A stretch of 64,000 bases of DNA, taken from Pseudomonas nitroreducens NBRC 12694 (GTDB lineage Bacteria > Pseudomonadota > Gammaproteobacteria > Pseudomonadales > Pseudomonadaceae). The notes under the pieces were generated by a model, which worked only from the letters and a program-made list of their open reading frames with translations, did not search any database and was not told where the DNA came from. The stretch spans positions 434,001 to 498,000 of the forward strand of contig NZ_BDAI01000004.1 in the NCBI RefSeq assembly GCF_002091755.1. The letters are read 5' to 3'. The position numbers were made by a program, and so were the translations under genes. Within the stretch, counting starts at the first letter, position 1. Each line of letters starts with the position of its first letter. This document shows positions 25,145 to 33,983 of the stretch, piece by piece.

Positions 25145-26524
25145 CTACAGCACCTCGGCAGCCACCGCATCCACTGCCGACTTGGCGATGCCGACGATCT
25201 CGTCCGCCTCAGCGCGGGTGAGCACCAGCGGCGGGGCGAAACCGAGGATGTCGCCATGGGGCATGGCGCGGGCGATCATGCCGCGCTCCAAGCAAGCAGC
25301 CGACACCTTCGGGCCGACCTTCAGCGCCGGGTCGAAGGGCGTGCGCGCCTCGCGGTCGGCCATGAACTCCAGCGCGGCCAGCATGCCGTCGCCGCGCACT
25401 TCACCCACCAGCGGGTGGCCCTCGAAAGTCTGGCGCAGTTGCTGGTTCAGGTAGCCGCCAACCTCCGCGGCGTTGGCGGTGATGTTCTCCCGCTCGAGGA
25501 TGTTCAGGTTGGCCAGCGCCGCCGCGGCGCAGATCGGGTGGCCGGAGTAGGTCCAGCCGTGGCCCATGGCGCCTTCGCGGCTGGACGCGCTATCGATCAC
25601 GTCCCATACCTTCTCGCCGACGATCACCGCCGACAGTGGCGCATAGGCGCTGGTCAGGCCCTTGGCCGTGGTGATCAGGTCCGGGCGCATGCCGTAGCGC
25701 TGGCTGCCCATCTTGTCGCCGACACGACCGAACGCGCAGACCACCTCGTCGGCGATCAACAGCACGTCGTACTTTGCCAGCACCACCTGGATCGCCTCCC
25801 AGTAGCCCTTGGGCGGGACGATGATGCCGCCGGTACCCATCACCGGCTCGCCGATGAAGGCGGCCACCGTATCCGGGCCTTCGGCGATGATCAGGTTTTC
25901 CAGCTCCTGGGCGCAGTGGCGGACGAAGCTCGCTTCGTCCATGCCCGCCGGCGCCTTGTAGAAGTGCGGGCACAGCGTGTGCTTCACGCCGTCCACCGGC
26001 AGGTCGAAGTGCTGGTGGAAGCTCGCCAGCCCCGTGAGGCTGCCGGTGACGACGCCCGAGCCGTGGTAGCCGCGCTGGCGCGAGAGGATCTTTTTCTTCT
26101 GCGGCCGGCCCAGCACGTTGTTGTAGTAGCGCACCAGCTTGACCTGGGTTTCGTTGGCGTCTGAGCCGGAGAGGCCGTAGTAGACCTTCTTCATGCCGGA
26201 CGGCGCCCAGTCGCGGATGATCCGCGCGGACAGCTCGATGATCGCCTCGGAAGAGTGCCCCACGTAGGTGTGGTAGTAGGCCAGCTGCGTGGCCTGTGCA
26301 TGGATGGCGTCGGCGACTTCGGTGCGGCCGTAGCCGATGTTCACGCAGTACAGGCCGGCAAAGGCATCGAGCAGCTCGCGCCCCTGGTGATCGCGGATGC
26401 GCACGCCGGAGGCACCGGTGATGATCCGCCCCGGCAGCGAGCCGCTGGCGTGATCGTGGGCGTGGGTCGAGGGGTGCATGAAGTGCGCGCGGTCCTCGAT
26501 GAACAGCTTGGCGTAGTCGGTCAT
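25145..26524 (-). CDS. doeD: Class III aminotransferase, probable diaminobutyrate transaminase of ectoine catabolism
   Basis: 459 residues, PLP fold type I. The PLP lysine is Lys288 in LITTAKGLTSAYAPLSAV, and Asp259 of LLIADEVVCAFGRVG contacts the pyridine nitrogen. GLSGSDANETQVKL and HGWTYSGHPICAAAALAN are typical of class III enzymes. By sequence alone it could be any omega-amino acid transaminase. Its place as last gene after doeC, doeX, doeB and doeA points to removal of the gamma-amino group of 2,4-diaminobutyrate to give aspartate semialdehyde. It follows doeC by 16 bp. Confidence 0.85.
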   Translation of the reverse strand: MTDYAKLFIEDRAHFMHPSTHAHDHASGSLPGRIITGASGVRIRDHQGRELLDAFAGLYCVNIGYGRTEVADAIHAQATQLAYYHTYVGHSSEAIIELSARIIRDWAPSGMKKVYYGLSGSDANETQVKLVRYYNNVLGRPQKKKILSRQRGYHGSGVVTGSLTGLASFHQHFDLPVDGVKHTLCPHFYKAPAGMDEASFVRHCAQELENLIIAEGPDTVAAFIGEPVMGTGGIIVPPKGYWEAIQVVLAKYDVLLIADEVVCAFGRVGDKMGSQRYGMRPDLITTAKGLTSAYAPLSAVIVGEKVWDVIDSASSREGAMGHGWTYSGHPICAAAALANLNILERENITANAAEVGGYLNQQLRQTFEGHPLVGEVRGDGMLAALEFMADREARTPFDPALKVGPKVSAACLERGMIARAMPHGDILGFAPPLVLTRAEADEIVGIAKSAVDAVAAEVL

Positions 26525-26540
26525 GGCGGTGTTCTCCCGG

Positions 26541-27998
26541 TCAGATGGCGCCGTGGTGCAAGGCGAAGTACTTGGTTTCGACGAAGGGCTCGAAGCCCTC
26601 GCTGCCGCCTTCGCGACCCAGGCCAGAGGCCTTCATGCCGCCGAAGGGAATGGGGTGGCCGGTGAACTTGGCGCCGTTGACCGCCACCATGGCGAACTCC
26701 AGGCGCCGCATCAGCGGCCAGAGGTGATCCAGGCGTTGCCCACACAGGTAGGCGGCCAGGCCGTACTCGGTGTCGTTGGCCTGCCGGACGGCTTCGTCCA
26801 GGTCGTCGTAGGCGCTCACACCGGCAATCGGTGCGAAGTTTTCCTCGCGCCAGATACGCATCTGCGGGGTGACGTCGGCCAGCACGGTTGGCTGGTGGAA
26901 CCAGCCGCCGAGTGCATGGGGTTCGCCGCCGGCGAGCAGGCGCGCGCCCTGGTCGACGGCGTCCCGCACGCGCTCGCAGGTGACGTCGAAGGAGCCCTGG
27001 TGCATCAGCGGGCCGATCTGGCTGCGCACATCACTGGCCGGGCCGACGCGCAGCTCACGCACGGCGCGGGCGAAACGCTGCAGGAAGGGCTCATAGAGTT
27101 CGCTGGCGACCAGGATGCGGTTGGCCGCGCAGCAGTCCTGCCCGGAGGTCTGGAACTTGGCGTCGAGGGCGAACTTCACCGCCTGCTCCAGATCGGCGTC
27201 CGGCAGGACGATGAAGGGCGCGTTGCCGCCCAGCTCCAGGGCGACTTTCTTCACGTCGCGGGCGGCGGCTTGCAGCACCAGCTTCCCCACGCGGGTCGAG
27301 CCGGTGAAGCTCACGGCGCGCACGCGGCTGTCGCCGACCAGGGTTTCCATGGCCATCTGCGGCTCGCCCAGCACCACGTTGAACACGCCGGCGGGGAAGC
27401 CGGCTTCTTCGGCCAGCTGTGCCAAAGCGAACGCGGAATAAGGCGTCTCGTGTGCCGGTTTGACCACCACGCTGCAGCCGGCGGCGAGGGCGGCGGCGGC
27501 CTTGCGGGTGATCATCGCCGAGGGGAAGTTCCACGGCGTCAGCAGCGCGGCGACGCCCACCGGCTCGACCACCGTGCCCAGGTGCGCATTGGGGATGTGG
27601 CTGGGGATGTTGCGGCCGTTCAGCCGGCGCGCCTCTTCGGCGAACCAGGGGATGAAGCTGGCGGCGTAGTCGATCTCGCCAAGGGCCTCGGCCAGCGGCT
27701 TGCCCTGTTCCAGGCTGAGGATCTGCGCAAGGTCGTCGCGGTGCAGGAGGATCAGTTCGGCCCAGCGGCGCAGCAGGGCGCCACGCTCATCCAGGCTGCG
27801 CGCGCGCCAGGCCGGGAAGGCCGCGGCGGCAGCGTCAATGGCGCCGACGATCTGTTCGCGGTCGAGCAGCGGCACGTGGCCGATGGCTTCGCGGGTTGCG
27901 GGGTTGTCGACGGCGATGCTGGCGCCGCTGGCGCTGTGCAGCCAATGGCCGTTCACGTAGCAGAGCGACTTGAACAGCAGGGGATGGGCGTAGGACAT
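26541..27998 (-). CDS. doeC: Aldehyde dehydrogenase, probable aspartate-semialdehyde dehydrogenase of ectoine catabolism
   Basis: 485 residues, NAD(P)+ aldehyde dehydrogenase of the succinate-semialdehyde (GabD) branch. TPWNFPSAMITRKAAAALAA and FTGSTRVGKLV bind cofactor; Glu255 (LELGGNAPF) and Cys289 (TSGQDCCAANR) are the catalytic pair. In ectoine degraders this gene, often labelled ssd, oxidises L-aspartate beta-semialdehyde to aspartate. It lies directly before doeD, but 134 bp after the inserted yhhQ-type gene, so it may have its own promoter. GABA-type semialdehydes remain possible substrates. Confidence 0.85.
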   Translation of the reverse strand: MSYAHPLLFKSLCYVNGHWLHSASGASIAVDNPATREAIGHVPLLDREQIVGAIDAAAAAFPAWRARSLDERGALLRRWAELILLHRDDLAQILSLEQGKPLAEALGEIDYAASFIPWFAEEARRLNGRNIPSHIPNAHLGTVVEPVGVAALLTPWNFPSAMITRKAAAALAAGCSVVVKPAHETPYSAFALAQLAEEAGFPAGVFNVVLGEPQMAMETLVGDSRVRAVSFTGSTRVGKLVLQAAARDVKKVALELGGNAPFIVLPDADLEQAVKFALDAKFQTSGQDCCAANRILVASELYEPFLQRFARAVRELRVGPASDVRSQIGPLMHQGSFDVTCERVRDAVDQGARLLAGGEPHALGGWFHQPTVLADVTPQMRIWREENFAPIAGVSAYDDLDEAVRQANDTEYGLAAYLCGQRLDHLWPLMRRLEFAMVAVNGAKFTGHPIPFGGMKASGLGREGGSEGFEPFVETKYFALHHGAI

Positions 27999-28132
27999 GG
28001 CGGCGGCTCCTGGGCGGATGGCATGGGAACCATCCTAGGGGCCGCGGGCGCGCGGTTTTTTCCTAAGCGGGGGACGGCGGCGGCAAATCTTTTTGCAGTT
28101 CTGCCGCCGCTGTTGGGCTTTTTCGGGTGGCG

Positions 28133-28780
28133 TCAGGCCGTGGCGGCGCGACGCAGGTTGCGGGTGATGGCGCTGAGCAGCATGCCGTAGAGCGGCACGA
28201 AGAGCATCAGCATGACCGCGAGCTTCACGCCGTAGTCGACCCAGGCGATCTCCACCCAGTGCTCGGCCATGAAGGCGTTGTCGCTGTGCCAGAAGGCGAT
28301 GGAGAAGAAGGTGAAGGTGTCCAGCAGGTTGCCGAACAGGGTCGAGACCACCGGGGCGATCCACCACTGGCGCAGGCGGCGCAGGCGGTCGAAGACCTGG
28401 ATGTCGAGGATCTGCCCGAATACGTAGGCCAGGAAGCTGGCCAGGGAGATCCGCGCCACGAAGGTGTTGAATTCGCCCAGCGAGGCGAAACCTCTGAAGG
28501 CGCCTTCCTGGAAGATCACCGAAATGACGTAGGAAGCCAGCAGCGCCGGGATCATCACCCGCGCGATGACCAGCCGTGCCGGGCGCTTGCCGAGCAGGCG
28601 GACGGTGAGGTCGGTGGCCAGGAAGATGAACGGGAAGCTGAACGCGCCCCAGGTGGTGTGCCAGCCAAAGAGGGTCATTGGCAGCTGCACCAGGTAGTTG
28701 CTGGCGATGATGATCAGGATGTGGAACGCGACCAGGCCGGCGAGTGCGCCGCGCCGTGCCGCCGGAAGGGATGCCGACAT
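28133..28780 (-). CDS. yhhQ: Queuosine precursor transporter (YhhQ/QPTR family)
   Basis: 215 residues from MSASLPAARRGALAGLVAFH at 28780; the extra upstream residues of the open frame are not membrane-like and lie over the promoter. Six hydrophobic segments are visible. Family marks include ASNYLVQLP, FIFLATDLTVRLLGKRPAR and FLAYVFGQILDIQVFDRLR. The family imports 7-cyano- or 7-aminomethyl-7-deazaguanine for tRNA queuosine. It interrupts the doe cluster between doeX and doeC, which has no obvious functional link to ectoine. It has its own sigma-70-like promoter. I saw no preQ1 riboswitch fold in its ~60-nt leader. Confidence 0.92.
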   Translation of the reverse strand: MSASLPAARRGALAGLVAFHILIIIASNYLVQLPMTLFGWHTTWGAFSFPFIFLATDLTVRLLGKRPARLVIARVMIPALLASYVISVIFQEGAFRGFASLGEFNTFVARISLASFLAYVFGQILDIQVFDRLRRLRQWWIAPVVSTLFGNLLDTFTFFSIAFWHSDNAFMAEHWVEIAWVDYGVKLAVMLMLFVPLYGMLLSAITRNLRRAATA

Positions 28781-28844
28781 GCTTGGGCCTTTTTCGTCGA
28801 TGGGGTGAGGGAACCCATGCCCGGCACCATGCCGAGCGGCGCGC

Positions 28845-28873
28845 ATTGTATACGATCCGGACCGCAAAGTCAG
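28845..28873 (-). promoter_or_regulatory. Sigma-70 promoter of the yhhQ-type gene
   Basis: Minus strand: -35 CTGACT (28873-28868), 17-bp spacer, -10 TACAAT (28850-28845). The predicted start lies about 58 nt before the ATG. Confidence 0.6.
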
Positions 28874-28975
28874 GTTTTGTTGTGCAATTTTTGTTCAGAT
28901 GAATTCAGGTGCACGGGGCTTTCTCCGCCCCAGCCCCCTCCCGCGGGTCAGCGGTCTTTGGTTTTGCAGGAGCGA

Positions 28976-29043
28976 GCTTGCTCGCGAACGGCTTCACCGG
29001 CCGCGCTGGAGCTGGGCGGGTTCGCGAGCAAGCTCGCTCCTAA
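28976..29043. repeat. REP element pair overlapping the doeX stop
   Basis: Short-type REP at 28976-28999 and its inverse at 29020-29043. The stop codon of doeX (29040-29042, minus) lies inside the second copy, where the usual CTCCTAC end reads CTCCTAA. Confidence 0.8.
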
Positions 29044-29528
29044 AGGGAACCTGCCTCCAGCGCCTCGGCGGGAATCGCCGCCTCCTGGGTCTTGATCACC
29101 TTGGTGACGATATAGGTGAAGTAGCGCTCGATCCCCACGTCCTCCAGCAACAGCTGGTCGATGAAGCGCTGGTAGTGGTCGATGTCGCGCGCCTGGATCA
29201 TCGCGATGTAATCCACCCCGCCACCGGTGGCGTAGCAGAAGCCGACCTCCGGCGACTGCTGCAGGCGCTGCTCGAAACGCCTCATGTCCTGCGCGGTATG
29301 CCGCGCCAGGGTGATCTCCACCAGCACCTGCTGCTGCTTGAACAGCACCGGCCAGTCGATCTGCGCGCGGTAGCCCTTGATCAACCCGGCCTCCTCCAGC
29401 TTGCGCACACGCTCCCAGGCCGGGCTGACCGAGAGGTTGATCGCCTCGGCCAGGCTCGACTTGGTGATGCGCCCGTCGCCAGCGAGGATGCGCAGGATCT
29501 TCAGGTCGTAGCGGTCGAGCTTGATCAT
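29040..29528 (-). CDS. doeX: Lrp/AsnC-family regulator of ectoine catabolism
   Basis: 162 residues from MIKLDRYDLKILRILAGDGR at 29528. The N-terminal helix-turn-helix (ITKSSLAEAINLSVSPAWERVRKLEEAGLI) is followed by the RAM effector domain (residues ~70-150; VLVEITLARHTAQDMRRF, CYATGGGVDYIAMI). An AsnC-type gene in this exact position (after eutE/doeB, before ssd/doeC) is standard in ectoine catabolic clusters, where it assists EnuR. The start lies 13 bp from the doeB stop. The gene ends inside a REP copy. Confidence 0.9.
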   Translation of the reverse strand: MIKLDRYDLKILRILAGDGRITKSSLAEAINLSVSPAWERVRKLEEAGLIKGYRAQIDWPVLFKQQQVLVEITLARHTAQDMRRFEQRLQQSPEVGFCYATGGGVDYIAMIQARDIDHYQRFIDQLLLEDVGIERYFTYIVTKVIKTQEAAIPAEALEAGSL

Positions 29529-29541
29529 GACGGGCTCCCGT

Positions 29542-30558
29542 TCAGTCCAGTACCTCGGCGACCACCGCCAGGGTGTCGCCACTCTGCACCAGGCCGGGGA
29601 AATGCCGCGCGGCGAGGATGCCGCTGCGCTTGGCGCGGTACTCCACCGGCGCGGCGCCGGTGCGCAGCACGTCATGCACCCGCGCCAGCACTTCGCCACG
29701 CTCGACACGCTCGCCCAGGTCGCGGCACATCTCCAGCAGGCCGCCGTGCTCGCTGGCGACGAAACAGTCAGCGTCGGGCATGTCGAGCATCACCGACTTC
29801 GCCGGCTCGATCTCGCCACACAAAATGCCAGCCTCAACCAGCAGGTTGCGCACACCACGCCGGGCGATGGCCACGGTGCGCGCGCTGCTGGTGCCACCGC
29901 CACCCAGTTCGGTGGTGACGAACAGCTTGCCCTGTTCCTCGGCGGCGCTGTCGTACATGCCCACCGCATCCAGCTCCAGCATGCGCATGGCGTAGGGTGC
30001 GGCGAAGGCGCGCATCAGCGCCTCGCTGGCTTCCTGCTGGGCCTTGTCCGGCAGCACGTGGCAGGCGGCGAAGGGCAGGAAATCCAGGGTCCGGCCGCCA
30101 GAGTGGATGTCCAGCACCACGTCCGCCAGCGGCAGCAGGGTGCGCTGGAAGTAGTCGGCGATTTTCTGCGTCACCGTGCCGTCCGGGCGGCCGGGGAAGC
30201 TGCGGTTGAGATTGCCGGCATCGATGGGCGACGTGCGCTTGCCGGCGTGGAACGCCGGGGTGTTCATGAACGGCACGATGATCACCCGGCCGCGCACGTC
30301 CTCGGCACGCAGCTCCTGGGCCAGGCGGCTGAGCGCCACCGGGCCTTCGTATTCGTCGCCGTGGTTGCCGCCGGTGAGCAGCGCGGTGGGGCCGTCGCCG
30401 TTCTTCACCACGCAGACCGGGATCATCACTGCGCCCCAGGCCGAATCGTCCCGCGAGTAGGGCAGCTTGAGGTGGCCGTGCTGCACGCCGTCGCGCTGGA
30501 AATCGACGCTGGCGGCGATGGGGTTTTCGCGCAGCTCTTTATCGAGGGACTGTGTCAT
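29542..30558 (-). CDS. doeB: N-alpha-acetyl-L-2,4-diaminobutyrate deacetylase
   Basis: 338 residues, zinc carboxypeptidase/aspartoacylase fold. Zinc ligands appear as His66 and Glu69 in GGNHGDEYEG and His152 in LDIHSGG; NLNRSFPGRPDGT binds the substrate carboxylate. Removes the acetyl group from the product of DoeA, giving 2,4-diaminobutyrate. The stop-to-start gap from doeA is only 4 bp, so the pair is translated together. Alone the sequence would be called succinylglutamate desuccinylase-like; the neighbours make DoeB the better name. Confidence 0.92.
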   Translation of the reverse strand: MTQSLDKELRENPIAASVDFQRDGVQHGHLKLPYSRDDSAWGAVMIPVCVVKNGDGPTALLTGGNHGDEYEGPVALSRLAQELRAEDVRGRVIIVPFMNTPAFHAGKRTSPIDAGNLNRSFPGRPDGTVTQKIADYFQRTLLPLADVVLDIHSGGRTLDFLPFAACHVLPDKAQQEASEALMRAFAAPYAMRMLELDAVGMYDSAAEEQGKLFVTTELGGGGTSSARTVAIARRGVRNLLVEAGILCGEIEPAKSVMLDMPDADCFVASEHGGLLEMCRDLGERVERGEVLARVHDVLRTGAAPVEYRAKRSGILAARHFPGLVQSGDTLAVVAEVLD

Positions 30559-30562
30559 CGCC

Positions 30563-31753
30563 TCACTCCTTCACGAACAGCTGGCGCGGGCAGTCGCAGA
30601 AGGTCTCCACGCCGCGCTCGGTGATGAGGATGCTCTCGGTGATCTCCAGACCCCAATCATCCATCCACAGGCCCGGCATGAAGTGGAAGGTCATGCCCGG
30701 TTCCAGCACGCTGTTGTCGCTCGGGCGCAGGCTCATGGTGCGTTCGCCCCAGTCCGGCGGATAGCTGATCCCGATGGGATAGCCGCAGCGGCTGTCCTTG
30801 TGGATGCCGAACTTCTCCAGCACGCCGAAGAAGGCGCGGGCGATGTCGCCGGTGGTGTTGCCCGGCTTCGCTGCGTCGAGGCCCGCGGCGATGCCGTCGA
30901 CCACGGCTTTTTCCGCATCGAGGAAATGCTGCGGCGGCTTGCCGAGGAACACCGTGCGCGACAGCGGGCAGTGGTAGCGCTTGTAGCAGCCGGCGATCTC
31001 GAAGAAGGTGCCAGCGCCGCGCTCGAAGGGCGTGTCGTCCCAGGTCAGGTGCGGTGCGCTGGCGTCGGCGCCGGTGGGCAGCAGCGGGACGATGGCGGGG
31101 TAATCGCCGCCGTGGCCGTCGGCGCCGAGGATGCCGGTACTGTAGATCTCGGCGACCAGCTCATTCTTGCGCATGCCCGGTTCGATGCGCTCGACGATGT
31201 GCGCGTGCATCTTCTCGACGATGCGCGCGGCGACGCGCATGTACTCGATCTCGCGCGGCGACTTCACCGCGCGCTGCCAGTTCACCAGGGCCGTGGCATC
31301 GACGAACCTGGCGTTCGGCAGGTTCGCCTGCAGCGAGCGGAAGGCGGCGGCGCTGAAGTAGTAGTTGTCCATCTCCACGCCGATGGTCTTGTTCGCCCAG
31401 CCGCGCGCCGCGATGACCTCACGGGACAGGTAATCCATCGGATGGCGTTCGGTGGACTGCACGTAGTGGTCGGGGTAGCCGACGATGTTGTCCGCCTGCA
31501 TGAACACGGTGCGCCGCGCGCCGTTGGCGTCCTGGCCGCGGCCGAACCAGACCGGCTCGCCGTCCAGCGCCAGCAGCACGCACTGGTGCACGTAGAAGGA
31601 CCAGCCGTCGTAGCCGGTCAGCCAGGCCATGTTCGATGGATCGGTAACCAGCAGCAGTTCAATGCCGCGCTGTTGCATGCTGGCGCGGACCTTGGCGATC
31701 CGCTGGGCATACTCCTCCCGGCTGAAGGGGAGGTTGACGACGATTTCGGACAT
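30563..31753 (-). CDS. doeA: Ectoine hydrolase
   Basis: 396 residues of the M24 (creatinase/aminopeptidase P) fold. The N-terminal creatinase domain (~1-165; PSNMAWLTGYDGWSFYVHQC) is followed by the pita-bread domain with AGTFFEIAGCYKRYHCPLSR, GYPIGISYPPDWGE and LEPGMTFHFMPGLW. DoeA opens the ectoine ring to N-alpha-acetyl-diaminobutyrate and is named EutD in other species. Several metal-binding residues of true peptidases appear replaced (for example AGCYKRYH where peptidases have D-x-G), as expected for a non-peptidase branch. First of the tight doeA-doeB-doeX group; a repeat-filled gap separates it from eutC. Confidence 0.93.
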   Translation of the reverse strand: MSEIVVNLPFSREEYAQRIAKVRASMQQRGIELLLVTDPSNMAWLTGYDGWSFYVHQCVLLALDGEPVWFGRGQDANGARRTVFMQADNIVGYPDHYVQSTERHPMDYLSREVIAARGWANKTIGVEMDNYYFSAAAFRSLQANLPNARFVDATALVNWQRAVKSPREIEYMRVAARIVEKMHAHIVERIEPGMRKNELVAEIYSTGILGADGHGGDYPAIVPLLPTGADASAPHLTWDDTPFERGAGTFFEIAGCYKRYHCPLSRTVFLGKPPQHFLDAEKAVVDGIAAGLDAAKPGNTTGDIARAFFGVLEKFGIHKDSRCGYPIGISYPPDWGERTMSLRPSDNSVLEPGMTFHFMPGLWMDDWGLEITESILITERGVETFCDCPRQLFVKE

Positions 31754-31815
31754 GCGGAAATCCTCTTGGGGGAATCGTTGTCGGGCTTCGTCGGGATAGC
31801 CCGAGACTTTTGGTT

Positions 31816-31936
31816 CCCCTCACCCCAACCCTCTCCCAGAGGGAGAGGGGGCAGTCCGAGCCGGCTGACGCCGCGGCTTCATCCTGCACCTGACGGTCCT
31901 CTCTCCCGCTTGCGGGAGAGGGTTAGGGCGAGGGCG
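31816..31936. repeat. Palindromic intergenic repeat between eutC and doeA
   Basis: Two hairpins: CCCTCTCCC-aga-GGGAGAGGG at 31829-31849 and CTCTCCCGC-tt-GCGGGAGAG at 31901-31920. They are flanked by CCCTCACCCCAACCC and its inverted relative GGGTTAGGGCGAGGG. Not related to the REP copies elsewhere in the window. Confidence 0.8.
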
Positions 31937-31965
31937 CTCTTCCCGCGAAGCGGGACGAAAAATTC

Positions 31966-32958
31966 TCAGCTGCTGAAACGGAATCCCTTGCCCATCCGCT
32001 GTGCCCGCTGGAAGGCGAGGCCGGCGATGGCCGTGTCCTGGGCGCCGGTGCCGGTGAGGTCGCAGAGGGTGATGTCCTCGGCGCGCTCACGGCCCTGGCG
32101 TTGCCCGGCGATCACCTGGCCCAGCTCGGCGAAATCGGCGTCGAGGCTGACCTCGCCGGCCGCTACCGCGTGGTGCAGCTCGCCCAGCACCAGGGTCTGG
32201 CTGAGGCGGTCGGCGACGTAGTGGTCGACGGCGGCCAGCGCTTGGGCGGCGATCTCGTTCTTGTGCTCGGCGTCGGAACCCATGGCGGTGATGTGCAGGC
32301 CGGGGCGCAGGTGTTTTTTCTGGATCAGCGGTTCGCGGCTGGGCGTGGTGGTGATGGCGATGTCGGCGCCTTCCAGCGCTTCGTCGACGCTGGCGCAAGG
32401 CGTGACCGCAATGCCCAGGCTGCCGCTCAGCTCTTCCGCACATTGCCGCGCCTTGGCGATGTCCCGCGCCCAGACGCTGGCGCCTTCGATGGGCCGCACC
32501 AGGCACAGCGCCTTGAGCTGCAGCCGCGCCTGTTCCCCGGCGCCGATCAGCGCGACCTGGCGCGAGTCCTCGCGGGCCAGCCATTTGGCCGCCACTGCGC
32601 CGGCGCAGGCGGTACGCACGGCGGTGAGGTAGCCGTTATCCAGCAGCAGCGCGTCGAGCAGGCCGGTTTTCGAGGACAGCAGCATCATCATGCCGTTGAG
32701 GCTGGGCAGGCCCAGCTTGGGATTGTCGAAGAAGCCGGGGCTGACCTTGATGGCGAAGCGCGGCAGGCCCGGCAGGTAGGCGGTCTTCACGTCGACTTCG
32801 CCGTTGTGCTCGGGCACGTCCAGGCGAAGGATCGGCGGCATCGCCACCGGTGCCGTGGCCAGCAGGCGGAAGGCCTGTTCGACGGCGTCGAGGCTCTCCC
32901 GGTCTATCGCCACGCAGGCGCGCAGGTCGGCTTCGCTGAGCAGGGTGACGTCAGCCAT
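31966..32958 (-). CDS. eutC: Ornithine cyclodeaminase-family protein of hydroxyectoine utilisation
   Basis: 330 residues from MADVTLLSEADLRACVAIDR at 32958, overlapping the eutB stop by 8 bp. Ornithine cyclodeaminase/mu-crystallin fold: substrate domain with PRFAIKVSPGFFDNP and LDNGYLTAVRTACAGAVAAKWL, then a Rossmann domain VALIGAGEQARLQLKAL. In ectoine consumers EutC acts with EutA and EutB to turn 5-hydroxyectoine into ectoine. The ornithine activity itself is not implied. The coupled eutB-eutC pair lies upstream of doeA. Confidence 0.9.
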   Translation of the reverse strand: MADVTLLSEADLRACVAIDRESLDAVEQAFRLLATAPVAMPPILRLDVPEHNGEVDVKTAYLPGLPRFAIKVSPGFFDNPKLGLPSLNGMMMLLSSKTGLLDALLLDNGYLTAVRTACAGAVAAKWLAREDSRQVALIGAGEQARLQLKALCLVRPIEGASVWARDIAKARQCAEELSGSLGIAVTPCASVDEALEGADIAITTTPSREPLIQKKHLRPGLHITAMGSDAEHKNEIAAQALAAVDHYVADRLSQTLVLGELHHAVAAGEVSLDADFAELGQVIAGQRQGRERAEDITLCDLTGTGAQDTAIAGLAFQRAQRMGKGFRFSS

Positions 32959-33925
32959 GGGCAGTTTCCTCGAGGATCTGTTGGTGTTGTTCGATGGCAA
33001 TGTTGCGGCCGCTGACCACCACCACCACCGGGCCGACCGGCTCGATCAGGCCGTCCAGCAGCGCGGCGATGCCAACGGCGGCGGCGCCTTCGACCACCTG
33101 CCGCTCCTCGCGGTAGGCGTGACGGATACCGGCGGCAATGGAGGGCTCGTCGAGCAGGTGCAACTGGTCGCAGTAGTCACGGGCGAGTGCGAAGGTGTAG
33201 CGGTTGTCCAGGCCGATACCGCCACCGAGGGAGTCGGCCAGGGTCGGCAACTCTTCCACGTCCACCGGGTGGCCAGCGGCGAGGCTGGCGGCCATGGCGG
33301 CGCCTCGGCGCATGCTGATGCCGTGCACGCGGATGCTCGGGTCCGCCTGCTTGAGCGCCAGCGCCACGCCACCGAACAGGCCGCCGCCGGAGAGCGGTAC
33401 CAGCACCTGGCGCACGTCCGGCAGTTGTTCGAGGATTTCCAGGCCCAGGGTGCCCTGGCCGGCGATGATCTGTGGGTGATCGAAGGGCGGCAGCAGCGCC
33501 GCGCCCTGCTCACGGGCAATGCGTTCGGCTTCGGCCTGGGCGTCGTCCTGGCTGTTGCCGATAATGCAGACTTCAGCGCCCAGTTCGCGGATGGCCTGCA
33601 CCTTGTTCGCCGGCACCAACTGCGACAGGCAGATGCTGGCGTGCACGCCGAGCATGCGCGCGGCGTGGGCCAGCGCCCGGCCGTGGTTGCCGGTGGAGGC
33701 CGCGACCACGCCCTTGGCCTTCTGCTCATCGCGAAGCTGAGCGATCGCGTTGCTCGCGCCGCGCAGCTTGAAGCTGCCGGTGATCTGCTGGGATTCGAGC
33801 TTGAGGTACACCGGCGCGCCGAGCAGGCACGACAGGCTGGGCGAATGCTCCAGCGGCGTCTGCCGCACCAGGCCCTGGATGCGCTGGCGTGCGCGGTACA
33901 GCTCGACGAGGGGAATCGGCTCCAT
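32951..33925 (-). CDS. eutB: Threonine dehydratase-like hydroxyectoine utilisation enzyme
   Basis: 324 residues, PLP fold type II. The PLP lysine is Lys53 in ITGSFKLRGASNA; ASTGNHGRALAHAA and the phosphate loop LSGGGLFGG complete the cofactor site. It resembles threonine/serine dehydratases but pairs with eutC, as in 5-hydroxyectoine gene sets. GGAGG lies 5 bp before the ATG at 33925. An operator-like CTAG motif lies about 60 bp upstream. The usual partner eutA is not found before it. Confidence 0.9.
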   Translation of the reverse strand: MEPIPLVELYRARQRIQGLVRQTPLEHSPSLSCLLGAPVYLKLESQQITGSFKLRGASNAIAQLRDEQKAKGVVAASTGNHGRALAHAARMLGVHASICLSQLVPANKVQAIRELGAEVCIIGNSQDDAQAEAERIAREQGAALLPPFDHPQIIAGQGTLGLEILEQLPDVRQVLVPLSGGGLFGGVALALKQADPSIRVHGISMRRGAAMAASLAAGHPVDVEELPTLADSLGGGIGLDNRYTFALARDYCDQLHLLDEPSIAAGIRHAYREERQVVEGAAAVGIAALLDGLIEPVGPVVVVVSGRNIAIEQHQQILEETAHG

Positions 33926-33983
33926 CTCGACCTCCGGGGAATGCAGTGGGGCCGAGTGTAGGGGCGGGAAATTGTCGCGATGA

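Noticed and set aside
28024..28045. Third EnuR-like site before doeC (CATCCTAGGGG)
   Set aside because: Only CCTAG is shared; the flanking arms of the other two motifs are missing.
28781..28844. preQ1 riboswitch before the queuosine-precursor transporter
   Set aside because: The leader is only about 60 nt and shows just a simple ATGGG/CCCCAT pairing. I could not draw the H-type pseudoknot with its A-rich tail.
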